A stretch of 62,118 nt of DNA, from positions 1 through 62,118 of the forward strand of contig NZ_BJTG01000015.1 in NCBI RefSeq assembly GCF_013340205.1, written 5' to 3'. The position numbers and the translations under genes were made by a program. This DNA comes from Anaeromyxobacter diazotrophicus (GTDB lineage: Bacteria; Myxococcota; Myxococcia; Myxococcales; Anaeromyxobacteraceae). Shown in pieces: positions 47,939 to 56,700 of this stretch; positions within the stretch are counted from its first letter, which is position 1, and every line of letters starts with the position of its first letter. The notes under the pieces are model-generated. The model saw nothing but the letters and a program-made list of their open reading frames with translations, had not been told where the DNA came from and did no database searches.

Positions 47939-48130
47939 CTACTTCTTCGCCTTGCGCGCGCCGCGCTTGGCCGCGGTCTTCCGCGCCGGCGCCTTCTTCG
48001 TCGCCTTGCGCGCGGTGGTCTTGCGGGCCGTGGTCTTCTTCGCAGCCGGCTTCTTTGCGCCGCGCTTGGCGCTGGCGCGCTTGGTCTTCAGGTCGGCCAT
48101 CAGGTGCGGCGGGTCTGTGTTGGAACCCAT
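47939..48130 (-). CDS. Histone H1-like basic peptide, candidate ligase substrate
   Basis: The 63-aa peptide starts MGSNTDPPHLMADLKTKR and then is almost only Lys, Arg, Ala, Thr and Pro. It includes two tandem TTARK units (residues 33-37 and 38-42), RKATKKAPARKTAAK and the end RGARKAKK. The only acidic residues are Asp6 and Asp13. The ATG at 48130 has a strong ribosome site (GGGGGAG, 6 bp upstream). The layout of a short non-basic leader and a repetitive tail, 10 bp ahead of the graspetide-type ligase, suggests a precursor. As a stand-alone protein it would look like a nucleoid-binding H1/HC-type tail. Both readings are possible. Confidence 0.75.
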   Translation of the reverse strand: MGSNTDPPHLMADLKTKRASAKRGAKKPAAKKTTARKTTARKATKKAPARKTAAKRGARKAKK

Positions 48131-48162
48131 CGTGTGCTCCCCCGGGTTGGTCCGATGCAGCC

Positions 48163-48202
48163 GCCGAGCGTGCGCTCGGCCGGTCGCTATTGTCTTAGCA
48201 TA
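48163..48202 (-). promoter_or_regulatory. Leader hairpin and possible -10 box of the peptide operon
   Basis: GCCGAGC-GTGC-GCTCGGC (48163-48180) forms a perfect 7-bp hairpin in the 73-bp gap between the kinase stop and the peptide start. TATGCT on the minus strand (48202-48197) could be a -10 box; a TTGGGC lies 19 bp further up, which is a long spacer. The hairpin may instead be the kinase terminator. Confidence 0.3.
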
Positions 48203-48203
48203 G

Positions 48204-51176
48204 TCAGCGCCGATCGCGCGGCCCAAGACCGGCACGCAGGGCTCGCGCGTCGATCGCGATCGGGTCGTCGGAATCGGCGCGAGCACATTGTGTGAGGAGT
48301 CGGTCGAGGCTGGTGCGAGCCTCGTCGATGCGGCCGAGGCGCGACTGCGCGCGAGCTTCCAGCAGCATCATCCGGGGCATGGCCCAAGCGCCGCGCGATC
48401 CGAGTTGTGACCATACGGATCGGAAGCGCCGGGCGGCCTCGAGCACGGCCACGTCCTCACCAGCGGCACTCGCGATCTCGGCCAGCAAGAACGACGGCGG
48501 CAGCCCCCATTCCGGCACGGGCTCGACCGCATCGAGCGCTCTCAACCGGGCGGTCGCGCCGGGCGCGTCGCCTGTTCGCCACGCGATGGCTGCAGTGGCG
48601 AGCTCGTGATCGGGAGTGCGCGGCTGGAGATGTGCCAGGAGTTCGCGCGCGTGTGCGACATCGCCGAGGAGTGCGAGGTCGGCTGCTAGCGTGGCCGCTG
48701 CCCCTGGATTCGTCGTACCCGCTTGCTGCACCTCGGACCACACCGCCGACGCTGGGGCCGTACCGACCAGGGCCAGCGCGAGGCCCACGTGACGATCCCA
48801 CGCGTCGATCTTCGGAGATGCTCGCGCTGCGAGCTCGACGGATTCCCTACGGCGACCCTGCGCGCCGACGGCGATCGCGAGGTAGGCGCTCGCGCGTTGA
48901 CGGTCCGGATAGTCGTGCATGGCGCGTCGAAGCGCCCGCTCTGCGTCGATGAAGTCGCCGCGCGAGAACTGAACTGCGGCGAGATCGATGAAAGGCGAGG
49001 GATCCGATGCCGAGGAGGCGTTCTTTCGAGCCTCTTCGAGCGACCGATCGAGGTCCCCCATCCACACCGCCCCGCGCACCGCCGCCGCCCGCAGCGCCGG
49101 ATTCTGCGGCAGCCGAGCCCAGCGGTCGAGCAGCGTCCGCAGCTCCTCCTTGCGTTGCAGCTTCCCGAGCGCGTGGACGAGGCTCCGCACCGCGTTCTCG
49201 AAGAAGGGGTCGAGCTCTGCCGCCTTCTGGAGGTACGGGATGGCGCCCGCGTAGTCGCTCCGGTCATACAGGAGGTCGCCAGCCAGATACAGCGCGTGCT
49301 TGTCGTCCGGGTAACGCCGGATGAGGTCGTCGTACCGCCGCAGCGCGCCCGCGTCGTCGCCGGCCAGGTGCGCCTGCAGCGCCAGCACGAGCGACCGCTC
49401 GCGCGCCGGGAGCTGCGCCTCGTCGCGCAGCGCCGACGAGAGCTCGGCCTCGATGAACGGCCGCTGGGACCCGGCCGACCCAGACACGTTGATGGTGCTC
49501 GCCAGGTACGCGAGCTGGTAGTGGGCGAGCGCGAAGCCCGGATCCGCCGCCACCGCGGCGCGGAAGAAGTCGGAGCAGCCGATCCACTCCCGCTCCTCCC
49601 TCGGCCGCTCGATGCACTCCACCCCGCGGAAGTAGTGCTGGTAGGCCTCCAGGTTCTTCGTCACCGCGGCGGCCATCTCGACGCGGGCGTCGCGCACGTC
49701 GTCGTCGTGCTCGCGCAGCGCCCGGCGGGCGCGCTCGGACACCCGGTCGATGAGCGCCGGGACGTCCTCCTTCCGGCTCACCTGCTCCGTCACCGCGAAC
49801 AGCGACCGGTCGTCCCTGGGGTCGAGGGCGCGGAGCTGGAGGGCGTAGTCGCCGCCGAAGCGGCGCACCGAGGCGAGGAGGAGCGCCCGCGTCTTCACCG
49901 CGCGCCCCACCTCGCGCGCCAGTCGCTCGTCGATACGCTCCACCTCGCCGTGGCCCAGCTTCCGCAGCTCGTCGCGCATGCGGGAGCGCGTCACCACCGC
50001 GAGGCGGTGCGACTGCTCGAGCGAGGTGATGAGCAGGGCGGACAGCCCCTCGAGCTGCGGGTCGCCGGTGGCGTTCTCGAAGTCGGCCACCGCCACCGTC
50101 ATGCGCTGGAGGTCGCGGGCCCCGAGGGCTCGCGCCCCCAGCCCCGCCGCGACCCCGCCGCCGCCCGCGAAGAGCACCGCCACGGCGAGCGCGAGCCAGC
50201 CGCGCCGGCGCCGGCCCGCCGCCACCGGATCGAGCGCGCGCGCGATGGCGCCGAGGTCGTCCACCGCCTCCTGCGCCGAGCGGGGGCGGTGGCCCGGGTC
50301 CTTCGCCAGGAGCCGCCCCGTGAGCCGCGCCAGCCGCGCCGGGATGCCCTCGCCGCGGGGCTCCGGGGAGGGGCCCTCGTCGAGCACGGCGCTGCGCCCG
50401 TTCTTCACCTCGAACGGCAGCCGCCCGGTGAGCATGCGGTAGAGGAGGACCCCCAGGCCGAAGAGGTCGCTCCGCTCGTCCTCGCGCTCGCCGCGGATCT
50501 GCTCGGGCGCCATGTAGCCGGGGGTGCCACCCTTGGCGCCCGCCGCGCCGAGCAGGTGCGCCAGGCCGAAGTCGAGCACCTTCACGGCGCCGGACTCGCA
50601 GACGAAGACGTTGCCGGGCTTGAGGTCGCGGTGCACCACCCCCGCCGCGTGCGCGTGCACGAGCGCCTGTCCCACCTCCCGGGCGATGCGGACGGCTTCA
50701 CCGGGAGAGAGAGGCCCGTCGTCGAGCCGCTGTGACAGCGCCTCGCCCCGGAGCAGCTCCATGATGAGGTAGGGGCCGCTGGGGCAGCTCCCGAAGTCGT
50801 GGATGGTGACCAGGTTGGGGTGGTTGAGCCGCGCCGCCGACTCCGCCTCGTGACGCAGCGCTTCCACCTGCTCGGCGTCGAGGGGCCGCCCGGGCCGGAG
50901 CGCCTTGAAGGCCACCCGCCGGCCCAGGTCGCGGTCCTTCGCCTCGTACACCACCCCGAAGCCGCCGCGCCCCACCTCGCGGACGAGCTCGAAGCGCCCC
51001 ACCACCTCGCCCGGCGCGAGCCGCGCCTGCCAGACTTCGGACAGCTTCACGTCCGGGGTGCGCGCCAGCTCCTCCAGGAGCCGCGTCAGGCCATCCGCCG
51101 CCGCCCCCGCCGCGACGGAGGGCTCGGTGCGATCGGGTTCGAGGCGGCGCGCCTCGCTGCGGGCTTCGGTGGCCAT
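48204..51176 (-). CDS. Ser/Thr protein kinase with TolB-like and TPR domains
   Basis: The 990-aa protein has a Hanks-type kinase domain at about 60-330: GRGGFG at 69-74, Lys91, HRDLKPGN with Asp184, DFG 202-204 and the activation segment GTPGYMAPEQ. A membrane helix follows near 335-358 (GWLALAVAVLFAGGGGVAAGL). The outer part has a TolB-N-like segment (VAVADFENATGDPQLEGLSALLITSLEQS) and then about ten TPR-like repeats to the end. This layout is typical of myxobacterial receptor kinases. The ATG at 51176 is chosen; the frame opens at 51239. The kinase is probably active; no partner phosphatase is adjacent. Confidence 0.93.
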   Translation of the reverse strand: MATEARSEARRLEPDRTEPSVAAGAAADGLTRLLEELARTPDVKLSEVWQARLAPGEVVGRFELVREVGRGGFGVVYEAKDRDLGRRVAFKALRPGRPLDAEQVEALRHEAESAARLNHPNLVTIHDFGSCPSGPYLIMELLRGEALSQRLDDGPLSPGEAVRIAREVGQALVHAHAAGVVHRDLKPGNVFVCESGAVKVLDFGLAHLLGAAGAKGGTPGYMAPEQIRGEREDERSDLFGLGVLLYRMLTGRLPFEVKNGRSAVLDEGPSPEPRGEGIPARLARLTGRLLAKDPGHRPRSAQEAVDDLGAIARALDPVAAGRRRRGWLALAVAVLFAGGGGVAAGLGARALGARDLQRMTVAVADFENATGDPQLEGLSALLITSLEQSHRLAVVTRSRMRDELRKLGHGEVERIDERLAREVGRAVKTRALLLASVRRFGGDYALQLRALDPRDDRSLFAVTEQVSRKEDVPALIDRVSERARRALREHDDDVRDARVEMAAAVTKNLEAYQHYFRGVECIERPREEREWIGCSDFFRAAVAADPGFALAHYQLAYLASTINVSGSAGSQRPFIEAELSSALRDEAQLPARERSLVLALQAHLAGDDAGALRRYDDLIRRYPDDKHALYLAGDLLYDRSDYAGAIPYLQKAAELDPFFENAVRSLVHALGKLQRKEELRTLLDRWARLPQNPALRAAAVRGAVWMGDLDRSLEEARKNASSASDPSPFIDLAAVQFSRGDFIDAERALRRAMHDYPDRQRASAYLAIAVGAQGRRRESVELAARASPKIDAWDRHVGLALALVGTAPASAVWSEVQQAGTTNPGAAATLAADLALLGDVAHARELLAHLQPRTPDHELATAAIAWRTGDAPGATARLRALDAVEPVPEWGLPPSFLLAEIASAAGEDVAVLEAARRFRSVWSQLGSRGAWAMPRMMLLEARAQSRLGRIDEARTSLDRLLTQCARADSDDPIAIDARALRAGLGPRDRR

Positions 51177-51336
51177 GGCCGGGGAACCGGCGCATGTTAC
51201 CGCCGAACGGACCCTGTGTCGCACCCGCGGCCGTCCCACGAGCCGGGCGCGCGCCTTGCTACGCCCGGGAGGGAATCATCCCTTGAGAGCGGACGCGAAC
51301 GAGCCTAGACAGAGGGGCGACTTCCCCATACCCGAG

Positions 51337-52893
51337 GTGACCGTGCCCAAGACCAAGCCCGTTCTGCTCGTCGTCCTCGATGGTTGGGGCCTGCGGACCG
51401 AGCGCGAGGCGAACGCCATCGCCATCGCCGGGACGCCCAACATGGACGCCCTCATGCGCGATTACCCGTGGACCGCGCTCGAGACGAGCGGGCTCTCGGT
51501 CGGACTGCCGGAGGGGCAGATGGGGAACTCCGAGGTCGGCCACACGAACCTCGGGGCGGGGCGGATCGTCTACCAGGACCTCGTCCGCATCAACCGCGCG
51601 GTCGAGGACGGGTCGTTCTTCCAGAACCCGGTGCTGCAGGAGGCGATGCGGCGGGCGAAGTCGGGGAGCGGAACGGTCCACTTCCTCGGCCTCCTCTCCG
51701 ACGGCGGCGTGCACAGCCACGTCGAGCACCTGCACGCCTGCCTGGAGCTGGCGCGGCGCGAGGGCGTCCCGCGCGCCTTCGTGCACGCCTTCCTCGACGG
51801 GCGCGACGTGCCGCCGAAGAGCGGCCTCGGCTACGTGCAAGCGTTCGAGAAGCGGCTCGGCGAGACCGGCTACGGGCAGGTCGCGACGGTGATGGGGCGC
51901 TACTACGCCATGGACCGCGACAAGCGGTGGGACCGGGTGGCGCTCGCCTACGGCGCGATGGTGCGCGGCGAGGGCTTCAAGGCCGCCGGCGGTGCGAAGG
52001 CGGTGGAGGAGGCGTACGGCCGCGAGGAGACCGACGAGTTCGTGAAGCCGACGGTGGTCGTCAACGGCGCCGGCGAGCCGCGGGCGCGGGTGAAGGACGG
52101 CGACGTCATCGTCTTCTTCAACTTCCGCGCCGACCGGGCGCGCGAGATCACGCGCGCCTTCACGCAGGAGGGGTTCGCCGACTTCGACGCGAGGCCGCGG
52201 CCCCAGCTCGCGTACTACGCGTGCATGACGGAGTACGACCAGACCTTCGGGCTCCCGGTGGCCTACGCGCCCGACCAGCCGACGCACATCTTCCCGGAGC
52301 TCGTGGCGCAGGCCGGCATCCCGCAGCTCCGCTGCGCCGAGACCGAGAAGTACGCCCACGTCACCTTCTTCTTCAACGGCGGGCGCGAGGTGCAGTTCCC
52401 GGGCGAGGAGCGGATCCTCGTGCCCAGCCCGCGCGACGTGAAGACCTACGACGAGAAGCCCGAGATGAGCGCGCGCGAGGTGACCGACCGGCTGGTGCCG
52501 GCCATCGAGTCGCGCAAGTACGGCTTCATCCTGGTCAACTTCGCGAACCCGGACATGGTGGGGCACACCGGGAAGCTCGACGCGGCGGTGAAGGCGGTGA
52601 AGGTGGTGGACGAGTGCCTCGGCCGGCTCTGGAAGGCCGCGCGCGCCTCGTACATGGCGATGCTCGTCACCGCCGACCACGGCAACTGCGAGCTGATGGT
52701 GGACCCGGTGACCGGCCAGCCGCACACGGCGCACACGCTCGGGCCCGTGCCGTTCATCCTGGCCGACCCGGACTTCAAGGGCGCGAAGCTGCGCGAGAAG
52801 GGCGTGCTGGCCGACGTGGCGCCCACCGCCCTCCAGGTGCTCGGGCTGCCGCAGCCGAAGGAGATGAAGGGGCTGGGCTTGCTCATGCGCTGA
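51337..52893 (+). CDS. gpmI: 2,3-bisphosphoglycerate-independent phosphoglycerate mutase
   Basis: This 518-aa metal-dependent enzyme interconverts 3- and 2-phosphoglycerate. It has VLLVVLDGWGLR with the first metal Asp, LPEGQMGNSEVGHTNLGAGR with the catalytic Ser in GNSEVGH, SDGGVHSHVEHL, HAFLDGRDVPPKSG, FFNFRADRAREITRAF, HVTFFFNGG, NFANPDMVGHTG and VTADHGNCE. The start is GTG at 51337 or GTG at 51343; spacing to GAGGTGA does not decide. The length is usual. comF follows 72 bp later. Confidence 0.97.
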   Translation: MTVPKTKPVLLVVLDGWGLRTEREANAIAIAGTPNMDALMRDYPWTALETSGLSVGLPEGQMGNSEVGHTNLGAGRIVYQDLVRINRAVEDGSFFQNPVLQEAMRRAKSGSGTVHFLGLLSDGGVHSHVEHLHACLELARREGVPRAFVHAFLDGRDVPPKSGLGYVQAFEKRLGETGYGQVATVMGRYYAMDRDKRWDRVALAYGAMVRGEGFKAAGGAKAVEEAYGREETDEFVKPTVVVNGAGEPRARVKDGDVIVFFNFRADRAREITRAFTQEGFADFDARPRPQLAYYACMTEYDQTFGLPVAYAPDQPTHIFPELVAQAGIPQLRCAETEKYAHVTFFFNGGREVQFPGEERILVPSPRDVKTYDEKPEMSAREVTDRLVPAIESRKYGFILVNFANPDMVGHTGKLDAAVKAVKVVDECLGRLWKAARASYMAMLVTADHGNCELMVDPVTGQPHTAHTLGPVPFILADPDFKGAKLREKGVLADVAPTALQVLGLPQPKEMKGLGLLMR

Positions 52894-52965
52894 AGACGGG
52901 CCGCTCGCGGTCGCGGTCGAAGTCGAGGTCGAGGTCGCTGTTGCAGTCGAGGTCGAGGTCGATCG
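52894..52965 (+). repeat. GTCGAG-rich low-complexity spacer with 17-bp direct repeat
   Basis: AGTCGAGGTCGAGGTCG occurs at 52921-52937 and again at 52945-52961, with a 24-bp period, preceded by GTCGCGGTCG units. The stretch lies between gpmI and comF and looks like a hexamer microsatellite. Confidence 0.6.
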
Positions 52966-53685
52966 ATGAACGCATCCTCCGGTCCATGCGCTTTCACCTC
53001 GACCTTCACCTCCGCCCTCCTCGACCTCCTCTACCCCCCTCGCTGCGCCGCCTGCCGCGAGCTGCTCGCGAGCTCCGCGGACGAGCCCTTCTGCCCCACC
53101 TGCCGCGACGCCATCGACTCCGTCCCCCCGGGCTGCGCCCGCTGCGGCCTGCCGGGCCCGCACGCGCTCTGCGGCGCGTGCCTGGCCGCGCCGCCCGCCT
53201 TCGCCTCCTGCCGCGCCGGCGCCCTGTTCGGCGGCCCGCTCGCCGACGCGGTCCACGCGCTCAAGTACGGCGATCGCCCCGCGCTGGCGCGCCCGCTCGG
53301 CGCCTGGCTCGCCGCGGCCGCCCCGTGGCCCGAAGGCGCGGCGGTGGTCGCGGTGCCGCTCGGCCGCCGCCGGCGCCTCGCCCGCGGCTACGACCAGGCG
53401 CAGCTCGTCGCCCGCGCCGTGGCTCGCGCCCGCCGCGCGCCCTTCCTTCCGGCCGCGCTGCGCCGCACCCGCGAGACCGCGCCGCAGGTGGGCACCTCGC
53501 GCGCGGAGCGGCTCCGCAACGTGCGCGGCGCATTCGCCGCCGAGCGGCGCCTGGTGGCGGGGCGCGCGCTCGTGCTGGTGGACGACGTGGTCACCACCGC
53601 CGCCACCGCCGGCGCGTGCAGCGAGGCGCTCCTCGTCGCCGGCGCCCGCGAGGTGCACGTCATCGCCCTGGCGCGCGCCGACTGA
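52966..53685 (+). CDS. comF: ComF-family phosphoribosyltransferase-like protein
   Basis: The 239-aa protein has an N-terminal zinc ribbon with four Cys pairs (CAAC, CPTC, CARC, CGAC). The PRTase domain follows with LKYGDRPALARPLG, VVAVPLGRRRRLARGYDQAQLVARAVA and the PRPP-loop VLVDDVVTTAATAGACSEAL. In Gram-negatives ComF/GntX-type proteins take part in DNA uptake or reuse of DNA as nutrient. The length is normal. The N-terminal 18 residues are low-complexity and run out of the preceding repeat; a start a few codons later cannot be excluded. Confidence 0.93.
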   Translation: MNASSGPCAFTSTFTSALLDLLYPPRCAACRELLASSADEPFCPTCRDAIDSVPPGCARCGLPGPHALCGACLAAPPAFASCRAGALFGGPLADAVHALKYGDRPALARPLGAWLAAAAPWPEGAAVVAVPLGRRRRLARGYDQAQLVARAVARARRAPFLPAALRRTRETAPQVGTSRAERLRNVRGAFAAERRLVAGRALVLVDDVVTTAATAGACSEALLVAGAREVHVIALARAD

Positions 53686-53693
53686 CGGGCCGA

Positions 53694-53711
53694 GCTTCGC
53701 GCGAGCGAAGC
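53694..53711. terminator. Hairpin after comF
   Basis: GCTTCGC (53694-53700), GCGA, GCGAAGC (53705-53711): a perfect 7-bp stem 8 bp past the comF stop, in the 111-bp gap before the next gene. There is no T-run. Confidence 0.4.
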
Positions 53712-53796
53712 CTGAGCCCGGCGGAGCGCCGCCGGCGAGGCGGCGAGCGGGCGTTCCCGCGGAATCTCCCTCGTCCCCTTGGGTTAGATTGGGGCC

Positions 53797-56700
53797 ATGC
53801 TGCAAGCCGCCCGCCGCCCCGCTCACCTCGCCGCCTGCGCGCTCGCGCTCGCCCTCTGCACCCGCGCCGCCGCCGAGGCGCCCGCGCCCGCCGAGCCGCT
53901 GGAGGCGCGCGCGGGGGAGCTCCTCGCCGAGCTGGAGCGCGACCACGCCCAGCCGCGCGCGCTCCCGGTGCTGATCGAGCTCTCCGGCCTGGAGGGCGAG
54001 CTCTCCGACCTCGGCAAGCTGGCCGCCGCGTACGACGCGCTCGCGACCGACCGCGCCGCGCACCCCGAGGTGCGCGCCTACGCCCGCTTCCGGCTCGCGC
54101 ACCTGGAGCGCGCCCGCGGCAACCTGCGCCGCAGCGAGGCGGACCTGGCGCAGCTCGCGTTCCTGCGCGGCTGGCAGGTGGCTGGCCCGTTCGACAACGA
54201 GGGGAAGCGCGGCTTCGACGAGGCCTTCCCGCCGGAGGCGGAGCAGGCGCTCGGGGCGCGCTACCCCGGCAAGGGGCGCGAGGTGGGGTGGCGACCGCTG
54301 CCGCAGGAGGCGCTCGCGGCCGGCTTCGCGCACCTCGGCGCGGCGGTGCGGCCGGCGCGCGAGGTGGTGGTCTACGCGCTCACGGCCGTGGAGTCGCCGC
54401 GCGACGCGCGCGCGGTCCTGTACCTGGGCGCGAGCGGCGCGGTGAAGGTGTTCGTGAACGGCGCGCTCGTCCACGCCGACCCGAGCTACCACCGGGCGCG
54501 GCTCGACACCTCGGCGGTGGAGGTGGGGCTGCGCCGCGGGCCGAACCGCATCCTGGTGAAGCTGTGCCAGGCCGAGGGGATGATGGGCTTCTTCGTGCGG
54601 CTCGCCGACGAGCGCGGCGAGCCGCTCGCCCTCCGGCCCGCCCGCCTCCCGCCGCTCCCGGCCCTGGCGCGTCCCGCCGGGAAGGCCTCGCCGCGGCCGG
54701 GCGTCCTCGACCTGCTGGAGCGGCGCGCCCGCGCGGCGAGCGGCGCGGCGGCCGGCCCGGCCCGGCTCGACCTGGCGCTGGCGCTGGCGGAGCGGCGCCC
54801 GGGCGAGGACCGCGAGCGGCGCGCCGCGGCGGAGGCGAGGCGCGCGGCGAAGCTCATGCCCGGCTCGGTCCGCGCCCGCCTCCTGGCGGCGCGGCTCGAC
54901 GACGACGGCAACCGCCGGCGCGAGCAGCTCGAGGCGGCGGTGGCGGCCCACCCCGACGACCCGCTGGCGCTCGCCGCGCTCGGCCGGCACGAGCTCTCGC
55001 ACAACCGGCTGGCGCGGGCGCAGCGGCTGCTCGAGCGCGCCGTCCGGGCCGCCCCGCGCTTCGCGGCGGCGCGCCTCGCCCTGGCGGACCTCCACGAGCA
55101 GGCGGGGCTCGCCGCCCGGGCGCAGCGCGAGCGGGCGGCGCTGGCGCGGGAGCTGCCCTTCCACCCCGGCGCGGTGGCGGCCGCGGTGCGCGGGCTCCGC
55201 GCCCAGGACCGCCTGGACGAGGCGGCGCCGCTCCTGCGCAAGGCGCTCGCGCTCCGCTTCGACGACGCCGCCGCGCGGGCGAGCCTCACCCAGGTGCTCC
55301 TGCAGCGCGCCGACCTCGACGGCGCGGTGCGCCTGCTCGAGGAGGCGCTCCGGCTCGACCCGGCCGACCTGGAGGCGCGCCTGCGCCTCGCCGACCTGCT
55401 CGCCGGCAACGGCCGGTCCGACGAGGCGGAGGCGACCTACGCCGCCGCGCTCCGCATCGCCCCGGAGGAGCCGGAGATCCTGGAGCGGCGCGGCCAGGCA
55501 CGGCTCCGCGCCGGGCACGCCCAGGAGGCGCTGGCCGACTTCCAGGGCGCCCTCGAGCTCAAGCCCCAGAACCCCCAGCTCAAGGAGCTGGTGCGCGCCA
55601 TCGAGCCCAAGCGCGAGCCGTTCGAGCAGCCCTACCTGCGCGACGCGCGCCTCCTCGCCGCCGGCGCCCCGGCGGCCGCCGCCGACGAGGACGCGCTGGT
55701 GCTCTCGGACCTCCAGGTGCGGAAGGTCTTCGCCTCCGGCCTCTCCTCCGCCGTCCACCAGCTGGTGGTGAAGGTGCTCACCCCCCGCGGCGTCGAGGCG
55801 TGGCGGAGCTGGGCGACCGGCTACACCCCAGACCGCCAGGAGGTGAAGGTGGCGCGGGCGCGGGTGCTGAAGCCGGACGGCGCCGAGGTGGACACGTACC
55901 AGGAGAGCGACCGGAGCGCGAGCGAGCCCTGGTACCGGCTCTACTACGACACCCGCACGCGCCAGCTCGGCTTCCCGGCGCTGGCGCCGGGCGACGTGCT
56001 CGAGATCGCGGTGCGCACCGACGACGTGGCGAGCGAGAACCTCCTCTCCGACTACTTCGGCGAGGTGGTCTTCTTCGGCGACGACACCCGGCGGGCGCAG
56101 ACCGAGTACGTGCTGCTGGCGCCGGAGGGGCGGAAGATCTTCGCCTCCGACCCGGCGCTGCCCGGCCTCCAGAAGTCCGAGCGCGCGCTCGAGGGCGGGG
56201 TGGTGGAGCGGCGCTGGGCGGCGAAGGACGTGCCGCGGCTCCGGCCCGAGCCGGGGATGCCGGGCTGGAGCGAGGTGGCGCCCTACCTGCACGTCTCCAC
56301 CTACGCGAGCTGGGACGACGTGGCGCGCTTCTACTGGGGGCTCGTGCGCGAGCAGCTCGTCCCGACGGCGGAGGTGCGCGAGACGGCGCTCCGGCTCGCC
56401 GCCGAGACGCGCGCCGCGCGGCGCAAGCAGGGGCTGCCGCCGGCGGGCGACGAGCTGGCGGTGATCCAGGCGGTGCACCGCTTCGTGGTGACGAACACCC
56501 GCTACGTCGCGCTCGAGTTCGGCATCCACGGCTTCAAGCCGTACCGGGTCGAGCAGATCCTCGACCGCCGCTTCGGCGACTGCAAGGACAAGGCGAGCCT
56601 CACCCACGCGCTGCTCGAGTCGCTCGGGATCGACTCGCGCCTGGTCCTGCTGCGGATGCGGCGGCTCGGCCGGATGCCGGAGCGGCCCGCCTCGCTGGCG

